A stretch of 64,000 bases of DNA from Bradyrhizobium commune (GTDB lineage Bacteria; Pseudomonadota; Alphaproteobacteria; Rhizobiales; Xanthobacteraceae), in NCBI RefSeq assembly GCF_015624505.1, contig NZ_CP061379.1:6882001-6946000 (forward strand). The letters are read 5' to 3'. Positions 15,606 to 23,546 of this stretch are shown piece after piece. A program made the position numbers and the translations under genes. A model generated the notes under the pieces. That model had not been told where the DNA came from and made no database searches. It saw only the letters and a program-made list of their open reading frames with translations. The stretch's first letter is position 1. Each line of letters starts with the position of its first letter.

Positions 15606-16829
15606 ATGCGCGTCGCCGGCAGGATGCTGTTCGTTTCGATGGTCGCCTTGGCGTCGCTTGGCGCGATGTCCGGGCAACGTGCGGACCAAGCCGGAGACGA
15701 CAAGGAAATCCGTATCGGCAACATCATGCCGTATTCGGGACTGCTGTCGGAGTTCGGCGCGATCGGTCAGGCGGAGGCCGCCTATTTCGACATGATCAAC
15801 GACCGCGGCGGCATCAACGGCCGCAAGATCCGCTTCATCACCCGCGACGACAATTCCGACCCTTCGACCGCGCTGGAGCTGACGCGCAATCTGGTCGAGA
15901 AGGACGACGTGCATGTGATGTTCGGATCGTTCGGCACGCCCGGCAATCTCGCCACGCGCTGGTATCTGAACGAGAAGAAGATCCCGCAATTGTTCCTCGC
16001 CTCCGGCGACGAGGAGTTGAGCCAGGCCAAGGCGTTTCCCTGGACCATGGGCTGGCAGCCATCGTTCCGCTCCGAGGGGCGCATCTACGCCAACTACATC
16101 CAGGCCTATTATCCGCATCGCAAGATCGTGGTGCTCTGGCAGAACGACCAGTTCGGGCGCGCGCTGCTCAAGGGCATCGAGGAAGGTCTTGGCGACCTGA
16201 ACCGTCTCGTCCTCGTCGATATCGCCTTCGACATCGACGACGAGCATCTCGACGGGCATGTCTCGATCCTCAGGCGCGCCGGCGCCGATATTTTCGTCTT
16301 TCTCGGCGTGCCCTCGACGGCGGCCAAGGTGATCCAGCTCGCAGCCGCCCTGAACTGGCACCCGGTCTTCGTCGTCAACGACGCCTCCGCCTCGATCGCC
16401 AATGCGATGGCGCCCGCCGGCCTGGAGAATTCGGCCGGGGTGATTTCGGCGGCCTTTCTGAAGGACCCGAGCGATCCCGCCTGGAAGAACGATCCGGCCA
16501 TGAAGGACTGGTTCGCCTTCATGGACAAGTACCACCGCGTCGAGAGCACCAACAACAGCGCGGCGCTCTATGGCTACGCCGCGGCCGAGGCGCTGACGCA
16601 GGTGCTGAAGCAATGCGGCAACGATTTTTCGCGGGACAACATCATGCGCCAGGCGGCTTCGCTGAAGAATTATCAGCCCACCGTTGCGCTGCCCAACATC
16701 CGGATGAACACCTCGCCCGAGCGCTATCTGCCGATCAAGCAGATGCGGCTCGTCCAGTTCGACGGCCGGTCCTGGCAGCCCTTTGGCGAGGTGATCGAGA
16801 CGGCATTCACGGAGGGCGCGGCGCGATGA
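15606..16829 (+). CDS. ABC transporter substrate-binding protein, branched-chain amino acid type (Peripla_BP_6)
   Basis: The chosen start, ATG 15606, has AAGGTG eight bases upstream and gives MRVAGRMLFVSMVALASLG, a signal peptide. The 407-residue protein shows the Leu/Ile/Val-binding fold: IRIGNIMPYSGLLSEFGAIGQ at the mature N-terminus, INDRGGINGRKI, then VEKDDVHVMFGSFGTPG and a C-terminal lobe. Homologues often bind amides, aromatic acids or alcohol-related ligands rather than amino acids. No permease or ATPase is adjacent. The FixK-like box upstream hints at oxygen-responsive expression. A longer frame starting at 15564 lacks a ribosome-binding site. Confidence 0.88.
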   Translation: MRVAGRMLFVSMVALASLGAMSGQRADQAGDDKEIRIGNIMPYSGLLSEFGAIGQAEAAYFDMINDRGGINGRKIRFITRDDNSDPSTALELTRNLVEKDDVHVMFGSFGTPGNLATRWYLNEKKIPQLFLASGDEELSQAKAFPWTMGWQPSFRSEGRIYANYIQAYYPHRKIVVLWQNDQFGRALLKGIEEGLGDLNRLVLVDIAFDIDDEHLDGHVSILRRAGADIFVFLGVPSTAAKVIQLAAALNWHPVFVVNDASASIANAMAPAGLENSAGVISAAFLKDPSDPAWKNDPAMKDWFAFMDKYHRVESTNNSAALYGYAAAEALTQVLKQCGNDFSRDNIMRQAASLKNYQPTVALPNIRMNTSPERYLPIKQMRLVQFDGRSWQPFGEVIETAFTEGAAR

Positions 16830-16968
16830 GGCTGCTCACGTCGCGCTTTTGCCCGCGCGTAGTCTCCACACTGTCGCTGTCCTCCCCTGCGCTTCGCCCG
16901 CGGGCTTTTCGTTTCATGACGAATGTTTAAGATCGGCATGAACCACATTCGCCCCGCCGGGAGATTCC

Positions 16969-18060
16969 ATGACCGAGACCATCCGCATCAAGCGCTTCAA
17001 CGCGCGCCCCGTGATCGTGCCGATGAATTTGCCGCTCCAGACCGCGACCGGAGCGGTGGCCGAGGCACCGCTGGTGCTGATCGACTGCGAGACCGACCAG
17101 GGCGCGATGGGACACGCCTATCTGTTCGCGATCACGCCTTCGGCGCTGAAGCCGCTGACCGCAATGGTCGCGGAAATGTCAGAGCTGATCGCAGGCGACG
17201 AGCTGTTGCCGTTCGAGATCGAGCACAAGCTGACCCGGCGCTTCACGCTGCTCGGGCTCGCCGGCCTGCAACGGCTGGCGCAATCCGGCATCGACATGGC
17301 GGCATGGGACGCGCTGGCGCGCGCTCGAAGCCTCCCGCTGGCCCGCCTGCTCGGCGGCGCACCAAAACCGGTCAGGGCCTATAATTCGAAGGGGCTCGGC
17401 ATCATGCCGGTCGGTGCCGCGGTCGAAGAGGCGCACAAGCTGCTCGCCGAAGGTTTTCGCGCTGCAAAAATCCGCGTCGGGCGGCCCGATGCGCGGGAGG
17501 ATCTCGCCGTCGTCCGCGCGGTGCGCAGGGCCATCGGCGACGATGTGACGCTGATGTGCGACTACAACCAGGCGCTGACGGTGACGGAAGCGATCCGCCG
17601 CGGCGAGATGCTCGACGACGAGGGGCTGACCTGGATCGAGGAGCCGATCAGCCACGACGATTACAACGGCTGCGCCCGCATCGCGGATGCGCTGCGCACG
17701 CCGGTCCAGATCGGCGAGAACTTTGACAGCGCGTTCTCGATGCAATCAGCGCTTGCCGCGGAAGCCAGCGATTACGTGATGCCCGACGTACAGCGCATCG
17801 GCGGCGTCACCGGCTGGCTGCGCGCCGCGTCGCTGGCGCATGCCGCCGGGATCGAGATGTCGACGCACCTGTTCTCGGAGGTCAGCGCGCATCTGCTCTG
17901 CGTGACGCCGACGGCGCATTGGCTGGAATATGTCGACTGGGCCGACGCGGTGCTGGCGACGCGGCTGAAAATCAAGGACGGTTTCGCGCTTCCGGGCGAA
18001 GAGCCGGGGAATGGGATTGCGTGGGACGAGGCGGCGGTGAGGAAGTACGCGGTGGGATAG
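16969..18060 (+). CDS. Mandelate racemase-like enolase-superfamily enzyme
   Basis: The 363-residue protein aligns end to end with Pseudomonas mandelate racemase as I remember it, with a constant offset of three. Metal ligands are Asp198, Glu224 (WIEEP) and Glu250 (IGENF). The Asp-His dyad is Asp273 (MPDVQRIGGVTGW) and His300 (STHLFSEVSAHLL), and Glu320 is kept in LEYVDW. The Lys-x-Lys of the racemase is Lys167-Ile-Arg169 here, so the second catalytic Lys is replaced by Arg. It should enolise an acid substrate using Mg2+, but a dehydratase or epimerase for another acid is as likely as mandelate racemisation. It is convergent with the sulfatase gene; no mandelate catabolic genes are nearby. Confidence 0.9.
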   Translation: MTETIRIKRFNARPVIVPMNLPLQTATGAVAEAPLVLIDCETDQGAMGHAYLFAITPSALKPLTAMVAEMSELIAGDELLPFEIEHKLTRRFTLLGLAGLQRLAQSGIDMAAWDALARARSLPLARLLGGAPKPVRAYNSKGLGIMPVGAAVEEAHKLLAEGFRAAKIRVGRPDAREDLAVVRAVRRAIGDDVTLMCDYNQALTVTEAIRRGEMLDDEGLTWIEEPISHDDYNGCARIADALRTPVQIGENFDSAFSMQSALAAEASDYVMPDVQRIGGVTGWLRAASLAHAAGIEMSTHLFSEVSAHLLCVTPTAHWLEYVDWADAVLATRLKIKDGFALPGEEPGNGIAWDEAAVRKYAVG

Positions 18061-18073
18061 GTGTGTTCCCTCG

Positions 18074-18087
18074 CCCCGCTTGCGGGG
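18074..18087. terminator. GC-rich hairpin between convergent genes
   Basis: CCCCGC-TT-GCGGGG forms a tight 6-bp stem between the racemase-like gene and the sulfatase gene, which end 40 bp apart. No U-run follows on either strand. The surrounding string, with GGGGAGAGGG, recurs at 40383-40397, so it is also a dispersed repeat. A role as a bidirectional stop is plausible only from position. Confidence 0.4.
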
Positions 18088-18100
18088 AGAGGGAGAGGAC

Positions 18101-19528
18101 TCACCGCGCCGCCGCGTTCAGATCCATCGTCTCGAGCAGGCTGTTCTGGCGCCAGTCGATGAAGGCGTCCTTGAGGCGGCTGATCTCACCGGCGTGTTCG
18201 GGCACGCCCCAGAGATTGTGCTGCTCGAGCGGATCGGTGGCGAGATCGAACAGCTGGCCGTCCTCGGCGCCGTGGATGAACACGACCTTCCATCTGTTAT
18301 CGCGCACCATAGTGATCAGCCGCGCTCCGGTCATGGCGACGTCGCCGGCCTGCTCGCTGAACACGAATTCGCGGCCGGCCCAGTCCTCGCCATTCAACGC
18401 CGGCAGCAGGCTCCTGGCCTGGAACGGCTTTGGATGCTCCGCGCCGGCAAGGTCTAAAATGGTGGGCGCAAGATCGAACAGCTGGCACTTTTCGCGGATG
18501 CGGCGGCCGTCGGCGAAGAGGCTCGGCGACCAGAACAGCAGCGGGATGCGGGTGACGGGCTCGTACATCGACCATTTCTGGCTCAGCCCATGCTCGCCGA
18601 GATTGTCGCCATGGTCGGACATGAAGATGACGACGCAATTGTCGAGATAACCCTTGTCCTCCAGCGTTGTCAGCAGGCGGCCGATCTGCTCGTCGATCAT
18701 GGTGACGTTGGCATAGTAATGCGCGCGCAGGCGGCGCATCTCTTCATGGGTCGGCTTAAGCTTCCATGACACCGCGTCGTGATCGACCTCAGTGTCGTGG
18801 CGGCGCTTCTCTTTCAGATAGGCCGGCAGTCCCTCGATCTCGGCCTCGGTCTGCTGCGGCACCGGGAGATCGTTACGGGCGAGATAATGCTCGAGATATT
18901 CCGGCAAGGGATCATAGGGTGGATGCGGCCCGGGCAGGCCGATCTGCATGAACAGCGCATCGGGCTTCGGCCGCGTCTGAAGCCACCACATCGCGGTTTC
19001 CGCGACGAAGATGTCGGGGTGCAGCGATTTCGGCATCTCCCAGGTGAAGGCGCCCATGCGGTCGCCGTAATCCGGCAGGCTGCGATAACCGGCGCGCGAC
19101 GGTTTTGTCAGCTTGTGCGCGGCAAAGGCCTTGTCGAGCTCGTCGGCAAACCAGCGCCCCTCCAAGAAGCGGTCCTTGTTCTCGACCACGAAGCGCTCGT
19201 GGAAGCCGGCCTTGGCGTCATAGGGGATGGTGTGCATCTTGCCGACATTGACGCAGTGATAGCCGGCGTCGGCGAGATTGCTCACCCAGGTCTTCTGCCA
19301 GTGCTGCCCGTTCCTCAGCACGCCCGAGGCATGCGGATAGAGGCCTGAGAACAGCGCGGCGCGCGAAGGCACGCAGCTCGGCGCGTTGATGAAGCAATTG
19401 TCGAAATAGACGCCCTCGCGCACCAGACGATCGAGATTCGGCGTCTTCATATAAGGATGGCCCGTCGCGGCGATCGTGTCGAAGCGTTGCTGGTCGGTCA
19501 TGACCAGAACGATGTGGGGCTTTGTCAC
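18101..19528 (-). CDS. Sulfatase (type I, formylglycine-dependent)
   Basis: The 475-residue protein has the sulfatase signature SCVPSRAALFSGL. Cys52 in Cys-Val-Pro-Ser-Arg is the residue converted to formylglycine. Metal-site elements are present: Asp12-Gln13 in VMTDQQRF and FMSDHGDNLGEHG further on. The Asp-Gln pair and the ending resemble choline-sulfatase and N-sulfoglucosamine-type members. No signal peptide is visible, so it probably acts in the cytosol on an imported sulfate ester. GTG 19528 is the start, with AGGA about ten bases upstream. It is divergent from a FadR-type regulator, and the intervening region holds two operator-like palindromes. Confidence 0.92.
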   Translation of the reverse strand: MTKPHIVLVMTDQQRFDTIAATGHPYMKTPNLDRLVREGVYFDNCFINAPSCVPSRAALFSGLYPHASGVLRNGQHWQKTWVSNLADAGYHCVNVGKMHTIPYDAKAGFHERFVVENKDRFLEGRWFADELDKAFAAHKLTKPSRAGYRSLPDYGDRMGAFTWEMPKSLHPDIFVAETAMWWLQTRPKPDALFMQIGLPGPHPPYDPLPEYLEHYLARNDLPVPQQTEAEIEGLPAYLKEKRRHDTEVDHDAVSWKLKPTHEEMRRLRAHYYANVTMIDEQIGRLLTTLEDKGYLDNCVVIFMSDHGDNLGEHGLSQKWSMYEPVTRIPLLFWSPSLFADGRRIREKCQLFDLAPTILDLAGAEHPKPFQARSLLPALNGEDWAGREFVFSEQAGDVAMTGARLITMVRDNRWKVVFIHGAEDGQLFDLATDPLEQHNLWGVPEHAGEISRLKDAFIDWRQNSLLETMDLNAAAR

Positions 19529-19566
19529 GGTTGATTTGTCCTGCGCGGCGTTGGCTCGAGAGAAAA

Positions 19567-19669
19567 TATGTCTGACATAATAATTCTTGTCAAACCTCCG
19601 GCGATCGGACTATCTTTCATACTGGAAGCCAATTCTCGCGTTCGCACTTGCAATAAATCTGACATTTAT
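19567..19669. promoter_or_regulatory. Two operator-like palindromes in the sulfatase/regulator divergent promoter
   Basis: TATGTCTGACATA at 19567-19579 is a perfect 13-bp palindrome. ATAAATCTGACATTTAT at 19653-19669 pairs at seven of eight positions around its centre. Both share the core TCTGACAT and are 86-90 bp apart. FadR-subfamily GntR regulators typically bind short palindromes of this size with a central T/G base, so the adjacent regulator is the natural ligand. Their position fits dual control of the sulfatase (minus) and the regulator-ABC operon (plus). It also argues that the regulator starts downstream, at GTG 19685. Confidence 0.6.
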
Positions 19670-19684
19670 CCTGACGTTATCCCC

Positions 19685-20443
19685 GTGGCCGATCACAACG
19701 ACAATCCGCAGTCGAGCGTCCTGGTGGCCCGCGAGGTGGCGCGGCTGATCCTGACCGGCGTGTGGCGCGAGGGTACGACGCTGCCGCGCGAGATCGAGCT
19801 CGCCGCGCGCTTCAACGTCAGCCGCGCCTCGATTCGCGAGGCGCTGTCGCTCTTGAAGGCGAAGGGATTGATCGCCTCGAAGCAGAAGGCCGGCACGCAT
19901 GTGCGGGCGCGCTTCGACTGGAACATGCTCGACGAGGAACTCCTGAACTGGACGCTGTCGGCATTGCCGACGCAGGAGTTTGCCAAGCAGATCATGGAAG
20001 TCCGCAGGATCGTCGAGCCGGAGGCCTGCGCGCTCTGCGCGGCGCGCGGCTCCGACGAGGATTTTGCCCGGATCGAGCGCGCCTATCGCGGCATGGATGC
20101 AGCCGGCATGGACCGCGTCGCCTATGCCGAGCCGGACTTGCAGTTTCACCGCGGCATCCTGATCGCCACCGGCAACGATTTCCTGATCGCCTTTGGCGCC
20201 ACGGTCGCAGCCGCGCTGCGGATGTCGTTCAATTTGTCGAGCACCAATCCGGGCGCGCCACGCAAGAGCCTGCCCTATCACCGCGCCGTGCTCGACGAGA
20301 TCTGGGCGCGCAACGCCGGCGGCGCGCGCCAGGCCATGCACAGGCTGATGGATCTCACCGAACAGAACATCGTCACGGCGATGTCGCGCCAGAAGAAGAA
20401 GGACGCCGAGGACGAGAACGTCCGCACCAGACGGACGCGCTAG
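19685..20443 (+). CDS. GntR-family regulator, FadR/FCD subfamily
   Basis: Residues about 10-80 form the GntR winged helix (LPREIELAARFNVSRASIREALSLL and the wing GLIASKQKAGTHV). The rest is an FCD ligand domain (MEVRRIVEPEACALCAARG, DLQFHRGILIATGN, YHRAVLDEI), where metal-binding Asp and His residues are usual. Start GTG 19685 is preferred because the two palindromes lie just upstream; the frame also opens at ATG 19568, inside the first palindrome. It begins an apparent operon with the ABC transporter genes and the AroE-like gene, and is divergent from the sulfatase. It probably represses all of these until a pathway acid is present. Confidence 0.88.
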   Translation: MADHNDNPQSSVLVAREVARLILTGVWREGTTLPREIELAARFNVSRASIREALSLLKAKGLIASKQKAGTHVRARFDWNMLDEELLNWTLSALPTQEFAKQIMEVRRIVEPEACALCAARGSDEDFARIERAYRGMDAAGMDRVAYAEPDLQFHRGILIATGNDFLIAFGATVAAALRMSFNLSSTNPGAPRKSLPYHRAVLDEIWARNAGGARQAMHRLMDLTEQNIVTAMSRQKKKDAEDENVRTRRTR

Positions 20444-20472
20444 ACCGCCGAACAATATCGAGGGAGGACAAT

Positions 20473-21825
20473 ATGAAAAACGCATCGCGCGCGAGCTCGA
20501 TCACCCGCCGCAAACTGCTGAAGGCCAGCGCCGCCGGCGCAGCGCTCGCCGCATTCCCCGCGCCGCTGATCGCGCAGACAAAGCCGTTTGCCGGCGTGAC
20601 GCTGCACGGCGCCTCATTCCAGCACCGCTTCTTCACGCTGCTGCAAAAATACATCCCCGAGTTCGAGGACCAGACCGGCATGAAGGTCGACCTCCAGCTC
20701 TCGGCCTTCCCGGTCTACAACCAGCAGGCCAATCTCGAACTGTCCTCGGGCGGCTCGGCCTATGATTTCGTCAATGTCACCTTCATCCTCGCCGCGCGCT
20801 GGGTCGCGGCCGGGCTGCTCGCCAATCTCGACGAATTCACGGGCGACGCAAACCTGACGCCGGCCGAATGGAATCCGAAAGACTTCGTCGACGGCGCGCA
20901 GGTGCCCTATCGCGACGCCAAGGGCGCCACCTACGGCTATTCCTGGGAAGGCGGCGCGATGCTGATGGGGCTGTCGCGCATGGATCTGATGGAGAAGAAG
21001 GGGCTGAAGATTCCGAAGACGTTCGCGGAATTGCAGCAGGTCTGCGCCGAGATCAACGGCACCGACGGCGTGGCCGGCATCACCTCGTTCCAGCTGCATC
21101 ACTGGAACCTGCCGCCCTACATCCAGGGCTTTGGCGGCAACATCTTTAGAAATCCGCCCGGCGACATCATGCCGACGCTGAACACGCCCGAGACCATTCA
21201 AGGCATCGAGTTCTACGCCAACCTGCTCAAGAGCGCGCCGAAGGGTGTGCTGACCTACACCGAGGACCAGGCGCGGCAGTCGCTGCTCACCGGGCGCTCC
21301 AACATCTTCATCCACTCCAGCTCCTGGGTGACGCCGATCCTGCTCTCCGACGAGAGCAAGGTGAAGGAGACCTCGCGCGTGGTGCGCTCGCCCGCCGGTC
21401 CCGTGCACGACTATCCGGCCTCGAACAGCCAGGGGCTCGGCATTCCCAGGAACGCCAAGAACAAGAAGGCGGCGTGGGAATTCATCAAATGGGCGCTCTC
21501 GCCCGACATCTCGATGCGGCTGGTCAAGGAGCATGGCCACTCCTCGATCTGCCGCCGCTCGATCATCACCAGCGAGGCCTATCGCAAGCTCAACACGGTG
21601 AACGGCCAGGATCTCGGCGCGCTCTATCTCGACGTGCTGGAGCTGCCGGCCAAGGGCCAGAACTACATGGCCTATCGCACCGTGAAGGAGTTCCCGATCG
21701 TCGGCGACGTCCTCAACAAGGCCTTTGAGCAAGTCGCAACCGGCCAGTTGCCTGCGAAGGACGCGATGAATGCGGCGCAAGACCAGGCCATCGCCGCGCT
21801 GCGCCGAGCCGGGACGCAGCTTTGA
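20473..21825 (+). CDS. Sugar-type ABC transporter substrate-binding protein (Tat-exported)
   Basis: ATG 20473 follows AGGGAGGACAAT. The N-terminus SITRRKLLKASAAGAALAAF is a twin-Arg signal, ending near LIAQ. The 450-residue body is a family-1 solute-binding fold (SBP_bac_1): FEDQTGMKVDLQLSAFPVYN, LSSGGSAYDFVNV, a ligand-lobe GYSWEGGAMLMGL, and NKKAAWEFIKWALSP. It delivers a ligand to the two permeases encoded immediately downstream. Ligand identity is not readable, but the adjoining sulfatase and dehydrogenase suggest a sulfated or acidic carbohydrate-like compound. Spacing to the regulator gene is 29 bp and it overlaps the next gene by 4 bp. Confidence 0.92.
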   Translation: MKNASRASSITRRKLLKASAAGAALAAFPAPLIAQTKPFAGVTLHGASFQHRFFTLLQKYIPEFEDQTGMKVDLQLSAFPVYNQQANLELSSGGSAYDFVNVTFILAARWVAAGLLANLDEFTGDANLTPAEWNPKDFVDGAQVPYRDAKGATYGYSWEGGAMLMGLSRMDLMEKKGLKIPKTFAELQQVCAEINGTDGVAGITSFQLHHWNLPPYIQGFGGNIFRNPPGDIMPTLNTPETIQGIEFYANLLKSAPKGVLTYTEDQARQSLLTGRSNIFIHSSSWVTPILLSDESKVKETSRVVRSPAGPVHDYPASNSQGLGIPRNAKNKKAAWEFIKWALSPDISMRLVKEHGHSSICRRSIITSEAYRKLNTVNGQDLGALYLDVLELPAKGQNYMAYRTVKEFPIVGDVLNKAFEQVATGQLPAKDAMNAAQDQAIAALRRAGTQL

Positions 21826-22718
21826 GCGAGAGTGGAATTGACGCGGAGCGACGCAGCTTCAATGTCTGGGCGCTGACGCCGAGCCTGATCGTGCTGTTCG
21901 CAGTCGCCGTGCTGCCGGCGATCTATCTGGTCGTGACGAGCTTGACGCCGTTCCAGCTGACGACGCCGGGCTCGGCGACCGATTTCAGTTCACCGCTGCG
22001 CAATTACGGCCTGCTGCCCGGCGACCCCCGCTTCGTCAATTCGCTCCTCGTGCAGGCCAAGCTCTCGTTCTGGAGCGTGCTGTTCCAGGTGCTGATCGGC
22101 ATGGGGCTGGCGCTGCTGCTGAACGTGCCCTCGCGCTTCGTCGAATTCGCCCGCACCTTCTTCCTGATCCCGATGGTGCTGCCGCCGATCGTGGTCGCGG
22201 TGATCTGGAAGCTGATCTACACGCCCGACATCAGCCCGCTCTATTACGTTGCGCAAGCCCTCAACTTCACCATGCCGGCACTGACCTCGAGCGTCGATTT
22301 CGCGCTGACCGCGATCGTCATCGCCGATACCTGGGAATGGCTGCCCTTCACCTTCCTGATGGTGCTCGCCGCACTCCAGACCATTCCGGATGAATATTCG
22401 GAAGCGGCCCTCGTCGACGGCGCCAACAAGCTGCAGATCTTCTGGTACGTGACCCTGCCCTTCATCACGCCGATCCTCGTCATCTCCGGCATGTTCCGCC
22501 TGATCGACAGCGTGAAGGCGTTTCCGCTGATCTTCCTCTTGACCAGCGGCGGTCCGGGCACGGTCACCGAGGTCACCAACTATTATGCGTATCTGCTCGC
22601 CTTCGACACCAACGAGATCGGCTATTCCAGCGCGGTCACCGTGGTGATGCTATTGCTGGTCTGCGGCATCAGCCTGGGCCTGGTCTGGACGGGCCGGCGC
22701 CGGGAGGCACTGGCATGA
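21822..22718 (+). CDS. Sugar ABC transporter permease (MalF/UgpA type)
   Basis: The start TTG 21822 overlaps the stop of the binding-protein gene, implying translational coupling. The 298-residue protein has six or more membrane helices and the EAA loop EYSEAALVDGANKLQIFWYVTLPF, which contacts the ABC ATPase. The C-terminal helices end in a basic tail. It forms the membrane channel together with the next permease. No ATP-binding subunit gene is in the cluster, so an ATPase from elsewhere (MsmK/UgpC type) must energise it. Confidence 0.92.
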   Translation: MSESGIDAERRSFNVWALTPSLIVLFAVAVLPAIYLVVTSLTPFQLTTPGSATDFSSPLRNYGLLPGDPRFVNSLLVQAKLSFWSVLFQVLIGMGLALLLNVPSRFVEFARTFFLIPMVLPPIVVAVIWKLIYTPDISPLYYVAQALNFTMPALTSSVDFALTAIVIADTWEWLPFTFLMVLAALQTIPDEYSEAALVDGANKLQIFWYVTLPFITPILVISGMFRLIDSVKAFPLIFLLTSGGPGTVTEVTNYYAYLLAFDTNEIGYSSAVTVVMLLLVCGISLGLVWTGRRREALA

Positions 22719-23542
22719 GCGAGTATTCCGGACGCCGCGCCACGCCGGGCCGGCTGTTCGCGATCTCGGTGACGCTGCTGATCCTGCTCTCGCCGTTCCT
22801 CTGGCTGTTGCAGATGAGCTTCAAGTCCAACGACCAGATCCTGCAATTCCCGCCGCCGCTGATCTTCACACCGACGCTGGAAAACTACGTCTCGCTCTGG
22901 CACAGCGCGTTCTCGGCCTCCTTCGTCAACAGCCTCGCGAGCGCTTCGCTGTCGACCGCGCTTGCGCTGCTATTGGGCGTGCCCGCAGCTTACGCGCTGT
23001 CGCGCTGGGCCGGGCGCGGCAAGCACGTGCTGAGCTTCGCGATCCTGGTGACGCGCATGGCGCCGCCGATCGCGTTCACGATTCCCTTCTTCCTGTTCTA
23101 TCGCTGGATCGGGCTGCTCGACACCATCACCGGCCTGGTGCTGGTCTACACCAGCTTCAACCTGCCGCTGGTGATCTGGATGATGCAGCCATTCTTCGAC
23201 ACTATTCCAGTGTCGCTCGAAGAGGCCGCGCTGGTCGACGGCGCACGGACGCGCACGGTGTTCACAAAAATCGTGCTGCCGATGGTGACGCCCGGGATCG
23301 CCGCGACCGCGATCCTGTGCTTCCTCTATGCCTGGAACGATTTCTTCTTCGCGCTGATCCTGACCCGCACCAATGCGCGCACCGCGCCGGTCGCCGTCGT
23401 CAACTTTATGAACTATGAAGGCTGGGAATGGGGCAAGATCGCCGCCGGCGGCTCGCTGGTGATGGCGCCGGTCTTGATCTTCTCGCTCGCGGTGCGCCGC
23501 TATCTCGTCTCAGGGCTCACGGCCGGCGCGGTCAAGGGGTGA
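22715..23542 (+). CDS. Sugar ABC transporter permease (MalG/UgpE type)
   Basis: ATG 22715 overlaps the previous stop in an ATGA arrangement. The 275-residue protein has about six membrane helices and the EAA loop SLEEAALVDGARTRTVFTKIVLP. Family members of this type pair with a MalF-like subunit, as here. The gene ends four bases before the AroE-like gene, keeping the operon tight. Confidence 0.92.
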   Translation: MSEYSGRRATPGRLFAISVTLLILLSPFLWLLQMSFKSNDQILQFPPPLIFTPTLENYVSLWHSAFSASFVNSLASASLSTALALLLGVPAAYALSRWAGRGKHVLSFAILVTRMAPPIAFTIPFFLFYRWIGLLDTITGLVLVYTSFNLPLVIWMMQPFFDTIPVSLEEAALVDGARTRTVFTKIVLPMVTPGIAATAILCFLYAWNDFFFALILTRTNARTAPVAVVNFMNYEGWEWGKIAAGGSLVMAPVLIFSLAVRRYLVSGLTAGAVKG

Positions 23543-23546
23543 GATC

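Noticed and set aside
15209-16930. Plus-strand 573-codon frame overlapping the branched-chain-type binding protein
   Set aside because: It is the +1 frame of a clear signal-peptide protein, Arg-rich and without motifs.
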